Origin: a virus | Length of the DNA stretch: 35,786 nt | IMG/VR virus record: IMGVR_UViG_3300045136_000882 | Coordinates: 1-35,786 of that record | Strand: one strand, 5' to 3' | Part shown: positions 24,241 to 30,159 of the stretch, in pieces | How the letters are laid out: the number at the start of each line of letters is the position of its first letter | Position numbering within the stretch: position 1 is the stretch's first letter | Made by a program: the position numbers and the translations under genes | The notes under the pieces: generated by a model | Told to the model about the DNA's origin: nothing | The model's database searches: none | Seen by the model: only the letters and a program-made list of their open reading frames with translations

Positions 24241-24368
24241 CAGGCACGCACCGCCCTCAACCAGCGAATCTCGGCATCCAGTTGCACCCTCAGGATCCGG
24301 CGCCGCAGCCAGGCGCACCGCGCCCACAACCAGGCGTCAGCCGCGGCGAGCAGGGCGCGGGCGATCAT
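24240..24368 (-). CDS. 42-residue coupled ORF before small terminase
   Basis: Starts at ATGATCGCC with GGGAGGCTTGA just before, overlapping the end of the preceding membrane protein gene by 32 bases, and ends TGATG onto the terminase start. The product begins MIARALLAAADAWLWARCAW, with Leu/Arg/Trp-rich amphipathic character, then RRRILRVQLDAEIRWL. Ribosome site and coupling on both sides support a real gene or a translational bridge. Small overlapping proteins near a holin-like gene can be lysis accessory proteins, but there is no lipobox. Confidence 0.5.
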   Translation of the reverse strand: MIARALLAAADAWLWARCAWLRRRILRVQLDAEIRWLRAVRA

Positions 24369-24564
24369 TCAAGCCTCCCTCGAGCAGCTGCTCGAGCACC
24401 GCCACCCGCTCCTTCAGCAGCTCTTCGATCCGCCCGTACAGCGCCTTGTTCTCGCGCCAGAGCGAGATCACCACGGCGCCCATGACGATGCACGCCATGA
24501 TGAGCACGGCCATCCCCACACCGTGACCGGCCGCCAGCTGCTCGAAGGTGTTCAGGTCCGGCAT
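24337..24564 (-). CDS. Small membrane protein, holin- or Rz-like
   Basis: A 75-residue protein starting MPDLNTFEQLAAG, with GGGGGAGG upstream. One strong transmembrane helix lies at residues 16-35 (GVGMAVLIMACIVMGAVVIS), followed by a charged helix (ENKALYGRIEELLKERVAVLEQLLEG). An N-out anchor with a periplasmic or cytoplasmic coiled coil is seen in spanins, single-pass holins and T4-type accessory proteins. Position between an upstream structural-module gene and terminase is common for lysis genes in PBSX/Mu mosaics. Function is a guess from topology. Confidence 0.65.
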   Translation of the reverse strand: MPDLNTFEQLAAGHGVGMAVLIMACIVMGAVVISLWRENKALYGRIEELLKERVAVLEQLLEGGLNDRPRPARRG

Positions 24565-24567
24565 GCA

Positions 24568-24846
24568 TCAGGCCTCCCCCTCCTCCTCGTCGTCGCCCAG
24601 CATGCTGTGCGCCCGGTTGGCGCCTGTGAACGCCCGCAATACGCTTGCCACCTGCGGACCGATGATGAGTTCCGTGCGGGACTCGCGCTTCGCCTTTTCC
24701 TGCCGGACCAGCAGGTCGCTCGCCGTCGTCAGCGCCGCCAGCAGCGTCTCCTCGCGCCGCGTCCGTTCCTCCTCCGCCTTGGAGCGGATGCGGAGGTTCA
24801 AATACTCCTCGATGTGCTCCCGGAGCTCTTCAGCCGTCTTGGCCAC
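24568..24846 (-). CDS. Small helical protein, first gene of the late operon
   Basis: A 92-residue protein with GTG start and GGAGAGG upstream. It is highly charged and helical (ELREHIEEYLNLRIRSKAEEERTRREE), then has ELIIGPQVASVLRAF and an acidic end LGDDEEEGEA. A coiled-coil or DNA-binding partner is possible. It is separated from the membrane protein gene by only 3 bases. No family is recognised. Confidence 0.62.
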   Translation of the reverse strand: MAKTAEELREHIEEYLNLRIRSKAEEERTRREETLLAALTTASDLLVRQEKAKRESRTELIIGPQVASVLRAFTGANRAHSMLGDDEEEGEA

Positions 24847-24917
24847 TCACACCTCTCCGGCCCACAGCCTGGAAAATCGGGGAGGAGCGCCGCCGCTTGC
24901 GCTCCCCCCCCACGACA

Positions 24918-24938
24918 GTTCACCCGGAGGCCGTGAAC
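24918..24938 (-). promoter_or_regulatory. GTTCAC-GTGAAC inverted repeat at early/late boundary
   Basis: GTTCAC, nine bases, GTGAAC: a 6-bp inverted repeat in the 155-base gap before the 92-residue gene. The arms match the core of the GGTTCACC motif found at the proposed phage end. This gap is the one long non-coding stretch between early and structural genes and must carry any late promoter. It could be an operator for a late regulator or an internal transposase site. No clear -35/-10 pair was found. Confidence 0.4.
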
Positions 24939-24960
24939 CTGTATCGAGTGTCCTTCAGGG

Positions 24961-24995
24961 AAGAAAATAAAGCTGCCGAATTTCGGATGATTCGG
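24961..24995 (-). terminator. Possible weak intrinsic terminator of the early operon
   Basis: On the minus strand, just after the stop of the excisionase-like gene, CCGAAT (loop of 8) ATTCGG forms a 6-bp stem at 24976-24995, then after four bases comes TTTATTTTCTT. The stem is short, so this may be weak or a leaky end of early transcription. The AT-rich stretch contrasts with the GC-rich surroundings. Confidence 0.4.
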
Positions 24996-25001
24996 GCGGA
25001 A

Positions 25002-25223
25002 TTATTCCACCAGCCGCGCGCCAGACGCCCGGAGAAAATCGAGAAATGCCGCCCTCGGAATGCGCCACCGCCCCACCAGCTTGTATGCTTCGATCCGCCC
25101 CTCCTCGCACCAGCGCCTGACCGTGCCCACGCTCACCTTTGCGATTCGCGACGCCATCCACACGTCGAGCGTCTCTTCGATCTTGACGAAATGCAGCCGC
25201 AACTGCTCCTTTCGCTGATGCAT
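25002..25223 (-). CDS. Excisionase-like / MerR-type helix-turn-helix protein
   Basis: A 73-residue protein with GGAAGG upstream. Residues 18-60 read ETLDVWMASRIAKVSVGTVRRWC followed by EEGRIEAYKLVGRWRIPRAAFLDFL, the helix-turn-helix with wing (SVGTVRRWCEEGRIxAxKxGxxWRI) of the HTH_17/excisionase class. It binds DNA, probably as an accessory to transposition or as a late gene switch, being the last gene before the structural operon. Which of these cannot be told. Confidence 0.8.
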   Translation of the reverse strand: MHQRKEQLRLHFVKIEETLDVWMASRIAKVSVGTVRRWCEEGRIEAYKLVGRWRIPRAAFLDFLRASGARLVE

Positions 25224-25262
25224 TACAGCCTTCCTTCCAATCTCTCCACGCCTTCTGGCCTG

Positions 25263-25736
25263 TCAAACGGCCGCCGGCCGCCCCTGCGCTTTCCCAAAGA
25301 GTCCGTCCCTCCGGTTCATCGCCTTCAGCGCCCACAACACCCGGTTCAGATCTCCGAGGGTTCTCAGCGGCCGGCCGCTATTCTGCCGCCGGCAGAAAGC
25401 CTCCAGCGTCTCCTGGCTCCAGCCGCGCAAGGCGGCCGCCTCCCGCAGCAACGCCATCTCCCGGGCGTTCACCAGATGCTCCACCTGGCCGCGCGCGTCG
25501 CGCCGGCCCTCCGTTGCCGTGGCGCGGCCCCGGGCTGTGCCCTTCAGGCCGGAGACGCCGCGCCCGCCCTTCCGCTGCCGCAGTCCATCCAGCAACTCCC
25601 TGCATTCCCGCTCGGTCAGCAGCTTCAGGCTGGTCTTTCCGAACCGCTGCTCGACAATCAGATGCAGGAGATCGTTGTCGATCCCTTCCTGCCTGCAGAC
25701 GCCGTAGATGGCTCTGTACCAGCGATGCTCAGGCAT
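25263..25736 (-). CDS. gemA: GemA-like regulatory protein (Mu gp16 family)
   Basis: A 157-residue protein overlapping the preceding small gene by 8 bases. The start MPEHRWYRAIYGVCRQEGID, then DLLHLIVEQRFGKTSLKLL and TERECRELLDGLRQRKGG, is the DUF1018/GemA domain: IYxxCRxxGIDxD and a basic linker. A basic middle part follows, and a C-terminal helical domain (GWSQETLEAFCRRQNSG, LRTLGDLNRVLWALKAM). In Mu, GemA modulates host gene expression and DNA supercoiling. It belongs to the early operon. Confidence 0.8.
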   Translation of the reverse strand: MPEHRWYRAIYGVCRQEGIDNDLLHLIVEQRFGKTSLKLLTERECRELLDGLRQRKGGRGVSGLKGTARGRATATEGRRDARGQVEHLVNAREMALLREAAALRGWSQETLEAFCRRQNSGRPLRTLGDLNRVLWALKAMNRRDGLFGKAQGRPAAV

Positions 25737-25872
25737 GGCCCGTGATCCAGCGAATCAGCGTCCAGAATACCCATCCGAGCAGCGCCCAGACAGCCACGCC
25801 GAACAGCGTGCTCAGCAGCCAGGCCGCGATAAGGACCGGGTTCAGGTCAAGGTTGATCCTGTCACGCCACAT
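25729..25872 (-). CDS. 47-residue membrane protein
   Basis: Start is ATG of MWRDRINLDL, because GGAGGGAGCAA lies just before it; longer in-frame starts overlap the preceding gene. One or two hydrophobic segments fill residues 12-40 (PVLIAAWLLSTLFGVAVWAL; LGWVFWTLIRWI). It overlaps the preceding stop by 11 bases and GemA by 8. A holin-like size and topology, adjacent to NlpC/P60 and coiled-coil genes, is compatible with lysis, although early position argues for another use. Confidence 0.6.
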   Translation of the reverse strand: MWRDRINLDLNPVLIAAWLLSTLFGVAVWALLGWVFWTLIRWITGHA

Positions 25873-26275
25873 TTGCTCCCTCCGCATCTCCATCCAGCCT
25901 GCCCCAGCGGTCGCGGAACCACTGGGGCGCATCCGCGAGATGAAACCTCCCGTCCCTCTTCATCCGGCCGAGCAGGTACGTCACCTGCTCCCGGCTCAAC
26001 ACGACAGCGTCCCAGTCGCGATTGCCGTAGCCGAGGATCGACGTCTTGAGATGCCATTTCGTTCTGAGAAACGTCAGATCGTGGCTGCTGGAGCGGATGG
26101 CGATGGCCGGGTATGGAGCCTGGATTTCGAAGATCGCATCCAGCGGCTCCCCGATATAAACGGCCGTGGCGCGCCCGGCATGATATCCGCGCGCGAATTC
26201 GGCCGCCTGGAAGGCCACGATCACCGCCCGGTCATGGATGGCCCGGCGCACTTCCTCGTACAACCTCGCGCTCAT
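25862..26275 (-). CDS. Hypothetical early phage protein
   Basis: A 137-residue protein with ATGA coupling to the preceding gene. Beta-rich middle (RATAVYIGEPLDAIFEIQAPYPAIAIR), then SHDLTFLRTKWHLKTSILGYG and a helical end (REQVTYLLGRMKRDGRFHLADA). There is no catalytic motif. Mixed alpha/beta pattern suggests a compact soluble domain. No family is recognised. Confidence 0.65.
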   Translation of the reverse strand: MSARLYEEVRRAIHDRAVIVAFQAAEFARGYHAGRATAVYIGEPLDAIFEIQAPYPAIAIRSSSHDLTFLRTKWHLKTSILGYGNRDWDAVVLSREQVTYLLGRMKRDGRFHLADAPQWFRDRWGRLDGDAEGANVA

Positions 26276-26523
26276 AGGCTCTCCCCTTCCACCAGCGCCG
26301 CCGGCCCGATGAGTCTCTCAAGCAGCGCGGCGGCCGATTCCCGCATGGATTCCAGCCTGCTCGCATCGCCGCCCGATTCCGTAGCTTCCAGGATCCCTTC
26401 CAGCGCCGCCTGCAGCTGCTCGATTTCGTCTTCCAGCTCGTCCAGCCTCATCTCGAGCGCGGCCCGCACCCTCATCTCGTGCCGCGCCTGTTTCCTCCAG
26501 TACTCCGATGACGATCGGCTCAT
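26272..26523 (-). CDS. Small coiled-coil protein
   Basis: An 83-residue protein coupled by ATGA to the NlpC/P60-like gene. After a basic start (SSSEYWRKQARHEM) it has an acidic-leucine coiled coil (LEMRLDELEDEIEQLQAALE) and a helical end. It could be a dimeric accessory protein. No family is recognised. Confidence 0.62.
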   Translation of the reverse strand: MSRSSSEYWRKQARHEMRVRAALEMRLDELEDEIEQLQAALEGILEATESGGDASRLESMRESAAALLERLIGPAALVEGESL

Positions 26524-26999
26524 GCATCACCTCCGGCTTTCAGCGCATCGTTCCATCCAAGCAGCGCCAGATGCAGTTGGTCTGGCCGCGTGTCGTGGGG
26601 GATCAGACTACCCAGCACGCGGCCAGTCCGCAAGGCCGCCGCGACGAACTCGCTGCAGAACCACCATTGGGGGACCTGAATCCCCGGCAGCGGCGACAAC
26701 CCGATCGAGATCACCCCAGGCCAGTCGTACCTGGCGCCTTCCTGCTGCCGGCAGAACGCCTCCATCCGCCCGATTTGGCTGTCCGGACGCAGCCGAACCC
26801 CGATGACGTCCCATTTCCCATCGCCAAGGTCGATCCGCTTGCCGCGCACGCAGCCCTCGCGCGGACTCGCCGACCAGCACGTCCCGTCAGGCAGCACCAG
26901 TTCGACATGTGAATATCTCGATCCGGTCCTGGCCGCGATGAGCTTGTCCCACCACTTGCCCTTGTCCGCCCTGTAAAATGCCAGCCGCAGCGAGTCCAT
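26520..26999 (-). CDS. Permuted NlpC/P60 (YiiX-like) papain-fold protein
   Basis: A 159-residue protein starting at MDSLRLAFYRAD, with GAGGAGGGGG upstream and its ATG overlapping the previous TAA. SRYSHVELVLPDG at about residues 27-40 gives the His (H31) and the strand, and WWFCSEFVAAALRTGR at about 112-127 gives the Cys (C115) with CSEF, the order reversed from ordinary NlpC/P60. The family cleaves amide or peptide bonds of cell wall or lipids in some members. Here it could be a lysis enzyme or a modifier of the host envelope. It occupies the middle/early region, not the late end. Confidence 0.78.
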   Translation of the reverse strand: MDSLRLAFYRADKGKWWDKLIAARTGSRYSHVELVLPDGTCWSASPREGCVRGKRIDLGDGKWDVIGVRLRPDSQIGRMEAFCRQQEGARYDWPGVISIGLSPLPGIQVPQWWFCSEFVAAALRTGRVLGSLIPHDTRPDQLHLALLGWNDALKAGGDA

Positions 27000-27292
27000 T
27001 ACCCCCTCCTCTTCCGCCAAAGCTCCTGGATCCGCTCGGCGCACAGCATGAGCAGATTGCGGCAGTAGGCGATTTGTTCCCGGTCCTCGGCGGGCATCAT
27101 CAGCTCGGCCTGGTCCAGATAGTTGATCCCGTCGATGCACTCCTCGAAAGCGTCCGGCAGCGGGTCGCCCTTGAAGCACAGCCCGTGCTTCTCCCGGCCC
27201 TCGTTCCACTTGACGATGCAGGCGCGCACCAGCGGCGCATGAATCAGATCCGTCGCCGGCCTGCCGCCATCCCGGAATTCCCTGAGCGTCAT
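26999..27292 (-). CDS. Hypothetical protein, MazG-like motif possible
   Basis: A 97-residue protein directly after the winged-helix gene (TGAATG). It begins MTLREFRDGGRPATDLIH, then helices with AFEECIDGINYLDQAELM and REQIAYCRNLLMLCAERIQEL. EEx2DxxNYL recalls the metal-binding helices of MazG-type nucleotide pyrophosphohydrolases, but the match is too short to be firm. All-helical, about 100 residues, it would suit a small nucleotide-handling protein. Otherwise unknown. Confidence 0.6.
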   Translation of the reverse strand: MTLREFRDGGRPATDLIHAPLVRACIVKWNEGREKHGLCFKGDPLPDAFEECIDGINYLDQAELMMPAEDREQIAYCRNLLMLCAERIQELWRKRRG

Positions 27293-27706
27293 TCAATCCT
27301 CCAGCCGCAGCTGCCCCAGCAGCTCCATGAGTTTGTGCGGCTGCTCCAGCACCCGCAGCCGCCGCCACATCGCCAGGATTTGGTTGCGGTAGGGCTTCAC
27401 CGCCGCCTCCAGATCCTCGGCCGTCTCGATCATGAAATATCCGGCCGGGTCTTCCCGCCGGGCCCCGATCCTTATCCGGTGCGCCACCACAAGCTGCTCG
27501 ACGATGCCCTTGATCTGGCGCTCGCTGAATCCGGTCAGCTGCCTCAGCCTGGCGATGGAGATCGGATTCCCGCGTCCCCGGCGCTGCCAGATTAGCGACG
27601 CCACCAGAACTTCCTCCTTCGTGGGAGGCAACTGGGAAGCGGAGAAGGGGCCCTCGCGCCGCCCCTTCTCCTCGAACAGGCCCGCCTGCTGGAGCGCAGC
27701 CGTCAT
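27293..27706 (-). CDS. Winged-helix regulatory protein
   Basis: A 137-residue protein starting at MTAALQQAGL, where ATGA overlaps the previous stop and GGAGGCTGGC is upstream. The middle (ASLIWQRRGRGNPISIARLRQLTGFSERQIKGIVEQL) is a helix-turn-helix with a following wing (HRIRIGARREDPAGYFMIE). The end is helical (AVKPYRNQILAMWRRLRVLE). It resembles small transcription factors in phage early operons. Target unknown. Confidence 0.7.
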   Translation of the reverse strand: MTAALQQAGLFEEKGRREGPFSASQLPPTKEEVLVASLIWQRRGRGNPISIARLRQLTGFSERQIKGIVEQLVVAHRIRIGARREDPAGYFMIETAEDLEAAVKPYRNQILAMWRRLRVLEQPHKLMELLGQLRLED

Positions 27707-28155
27707 GCCAGCCTCCACTGGTCTCCTTCCTTCACGACATCCCCCCTCTTCCTGAGGTAGGAGAGGTAGGAGCTGACCTTGCCCGCCTTCAGCGGCACCC
27801 CGGAGGCCTCGAGTTCCTCTTCGATCTGCTGGGCCGACGCGCGGCCGAGGCTTGCGACCGTGGTCCGGAGCAGATCACAGAACGTGGCCGAGCCGTCGCC
27901 AGATCCCGTAACGGGCTCTGCGTTGGCCGGCTTCGCCGTTTTCTGAATCCGTTTCCGCGCCGCACAGGAAGCAACGCGGCCATTGGACTTCGGCTGCGGC
28001 GCAGAGAACTGCGCCTTTTGATCGGCCTCCTCTGCGGCCAGGCGGCGCAGCTCGCTCCGGATCGCCGCCTCCGCGTCCTCCCCCGTCAGAACGGAAATGG
28101 CCTCGATCGGCGCACCGAGCAGGAACGCTTGCAGAATGGTTGCCTGATCCGCCAT
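27703..28155 (-). CDS. Protein with C-terminal winged helix
   Basis: A 150-residue protein preceded by GGGAGG. The N-terminal 40 residues are helical (MADQATILQAFLLGAPIEAI; EDAEAAIRSELRRLAAEE), the middle is Lys/Arg/Pro-rich and probably flexible, and the end is a winged helix: RASAQQIEEELEASGVPLKAG then KVSSYLSYLRKRGDVVKEGDQW. It probably binds DNA, next to Gam in the early operon. No family is recognised for the whole. Confidence 0.65.
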   Translation of the reverse strand: MADQATILQAFLLGAPIEAISVLTGEDAEAAIRSELRRLAAEEADQKAQFSAPQPKSNGRVASCAARKRIQKTAKPANAEPVTGSGDGSATFCDLLRTTVASLGRASAQQIEEELEASGVPLKAGKVSSYLSYLRKRGDVVKEGDQWRLA

Positions 28156-28171
28156 GCTCGTCCTCCCTGGC

Positions 28172-28675
28172 TCAGGCCGCCTTCACCCGTTCGGGGAAAG
28201 TCTCGAGGAAGAACTCGTCCTCCTGCTTGATCCGCAGCCCGATCTGCGCCAGCGCCTCCTCGTCGAGGTTCGCCTTCACGCCTTCCTTGTTCACGCTCTC
28301 CTTCACCGTGACCAGTGCGCTCAGCAGGTCCGGCTTGCGCGACCAGCGCTCCTTGATCGCCTCGAGCACGCGGTCCCACTTCCAGCCCTTCAGCAGCGCC
28401 AGCGCGGGCTTGCCCAGCCGCATGCCGAGCCGTCCGTAGGTCAGCTCCACGCTCCGCTTGCCTTCGGCCTCGATCTTCCTTCTCTGGCTCCGGTAGAAGG
28501 CCTCGAGCTCTTCCACCAAAACCTGGCGCGTCGCCAGCAGCGGCGCCGTCTCTTTCTGGTATTCGGTTTGCGCTGCGAGCGCCTTCTGATCCCGCACGGC
28601 CGCGGCCTCCGCCACCTGGAGATCGATCAGCGCAATCTTGCGCAGGGCATTGTCAGCTTCAGTCCAGTTGTTCAC
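28172..28675 (-). CDS. gam: Gam-like host-nuclease inhibitor, DNA end-binding
   Basis: A 167-residue protein with GTG start (VNNWTEADNALRKIA) preceded by GGAGGGAG. The opening tilted helix WTEADNALRKIALIDLQVAE, a long coiled coil to about residue 85, then ELTYGRLGMRLGKPALALL followed by a helical domain (KGWKWDRVLEAIKERW) and KANLDEEALAQIGLRI, match the Mu Gam family (174 residues). It is a Ku-like dimer that would protect phage DNA from RecBCD-type nucleases. It overlaps the preceding gene by 17 bases. The MuA-MuB-Gam order is that of Mu. Confidence 0.85.
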   Translation of the reverse strand: MNNWTEADNALRKIALIDLQVAEAAAVRDQKALAAQTEYQKETAPLLATRQVLVEELEAFYRSQRRKIEAEGKRSVELTYGRLGMRLGKPALALLKGWKWDRVLEAIKERWSRKPDLLSALVTVKESVNKEGVKANLDEEALAQIGLRIKQEDEFFLETFPERVKAA

Positions 28676-29033
28676 GGTTCTCCCTCCTGGGTTCGTTGAC
28701 ATCCACGCAGCGGGCCGTCTCGCCAAGGGCGGCCATGCACCCGCCGCAAATCCAGACGTTGGGGTCCTGCCAGGCCGTCAGCAGCACAGCCACCCGGTCG
28801 CCGTCGGCGCCGCACCAGCTGCACCGCGGCCGCTCCGGGTTCGGCCGCGCCCGGTGCCAGCGGCACCGGATGAGCTGCGGCGATAGGAACAGCGGATCCG
28901 CCTTCGCCGCCCGCTCAGCCAGGAACATCGCCGCCCGCAGCGCGCGCGCCGGCGCAGGGGCCTCGCCCTCCGGATGCCGCAGCACCCATCTCAGCAGCGT
29001 CCCCAGCGCGCTCACCTCATGCAGGGTCATCAT
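28659..29033 (-). CDS. CxxC-CxxC putative zinc-ribbon protein
   Basis: A 124-residue protein starting MMTLHEVSALGT. Its N-terminal half is helical (TLLRWVLRHPEGE; ALRAAMFLAERAA). The C-terminal half contains RCSWCGADGDR and VWICGGCMAALGE, two CxxC pairs that should hold one zinc. Such a ribbon is common in small phage regulators. It sits between MuB and Gam with an 11-base gap after MuB. No family is recognised. Confidence 0.68.
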   Translation of the reverse strand: MMTLHEVSALGTLLRWVLRHPEGEAPAPARALRAAMFLAERAAKADPLFLSPQLIRCRWHRARPNPERPRCSWCGADGDRVAVLLTAWQDPNVWICGGCMAALGETARCVDVNEPRRENREQLD

Positions 29034-29044
29034 CGCCGCACGCC

Positions 29045-30151
29045 TCACGCAGCCCGCTGCGTGCTCCCTCCGGCCAGGTCCACCACGCGTGCCGGCACCC
29101 TCATGCCCGGCTGCACGTCGAGCGTCGACCACATCTTCGTGAGCACCTGCGAGCAGACGTTGTTGATTTCGAGCGGATAGCCCAGCGCCGGCACGCCCGG
29201 CTTCCGCCGGAAGCGCGCAAACAGCGCCTCGGCCGCGGCCGTCTCGAATACCTGCTCGATCGAGCTGCCCACCCGCTTCAGCTTGAAGTCGAGATACTCG
29301 CGCACGAACACCGGCGGGATCTCGATCATCCGCGTCCGGTGGCCGATCTCCGGCGTCCGGTACAGCTTCTTCGGCAGCTCCTCCGTGCCCACCAGAACGA
29401 TCGCCAGCAGCCTGTGCCGGCCCGCCTTCTCCTCGTGGAACGCCTTCAAGGCGCGCAGCACCGGAGCGTTGCAGTGATGCGCGTCGTCGATGTAGAGCAC
29501 CACCCGCCTGCCGCCCTCATGGCCCATGCGCAACGCCAGCAGCGTCCGGCTCAGCAGCCGCCCCTGATCCTCGGCGTTGGCCGGGATCTTCGCCGTCTCG
29601 CCCGTCATGGCGAACAGCAGCGCGCGAGTCAGATGGCCGTCGCTCAGCTTCTCCTTGTCCTTGATGCGCGGCTTGCAGATCACGTCGCCGCGCAGGGCGA
29701 GATCGGCCTCGATGCCGTCCATCATCGTCGTCTTGCCCGAGCCCACGGGCCCGACGACGGCCACCATCGCGCACTCGTCGATGGCCTCGCGGATCTGGCG
29801 GTCGATCTTCGCGTACGTCTTGTAGCGGAATACGTCGGCGTCATCCTCCACGTCGTTCACGAACGGATCCGCCGTGAAGCGGAAGTGCTGGAGGATCGCG
29901 GCATCCAGTTTCATCGGTTCAGCCTCCTTGCTCCTGCCGAGGAGTCCTCCCCCCGGCATCTCGATCGGTTCACTGCCCAGGCCGTGCTCGGCGAGCACGG
30001 CCGCCAATGCATCCATAAGGTGGGTGCGCCGCCTCACCGGCAGCTCCCCATCGTTCACGAGCCGTTCCAGCGTGCTCTTGCTCACCCCGGTCATCTCGGC
30101 CAGCCGGCGGTAGCTCAAGCCCGTCTTCTGCACGGCCTCCCGAATCGTCAT
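29045..30151 (-). CDS. B: MuB-like AAA+ transposition target ATPase
   Basis: A 368-residue protein starting MTIREAVQKTGLSYRRLAEM, with GGAGGCCGC upstream; longer readings are unsupported. Residues 1-60 form an XRE-like helix-turn-helix (TGVSKSTLERLVNDGELPVRR), as in Mu B. The ATPase starts at about 80: Walker A GPVGSGKT (134-141) and Walker B VVLYIDDAHH (217-226), sensor VGTEEL near 275. The C-terminal ~60 residues are helical. B binds target DNA and brings it to the MuA complex, giving target immunity. It follows the transposase stop by 8 bases. Confidence 0.9.
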   Translation of the reverse strand: MTIREAVQKTGLSYRRLAEMTGVSKSTLERLVNDGELPVRRRTHLMDALAAVLAEHGLGSEPIEMPGGGLLGRSKEAEPMKLDAAILQHFRFTADPFVNDVEDDADVFRYKTYAKIDRQIREAIDECAMVAVVGPVGSGKTTMMDGIEADLALRGDVICKPRIKDKEKLSDGHLTRALLFAMTGETAKIPANAEDQGRLLSRTLLALRMGHEGGRRVVLYIDDAHHCNAPVLRALKAFHEEKAGRHRLLAIVLVGTEELPKKLYRTPEIGHRTRMIEIPPVFVREYLDFKLKRVGSSIEQVFETAAAEALFARFRRKPGVPALGYPLEINNVCSQVLTKMWSTLDVQPGMRVPARVVDLAGGSTQRAA

Positions 30152-30159
30152 GCGGCCTC

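Noticed and set aside
22244-24247. Terminase reading extended upstream to 667 codons
   Set aside because: The extra N-terminal part is the out-of-frame shadow of the small terminase; ATGA coupling fixes the start at 23716.
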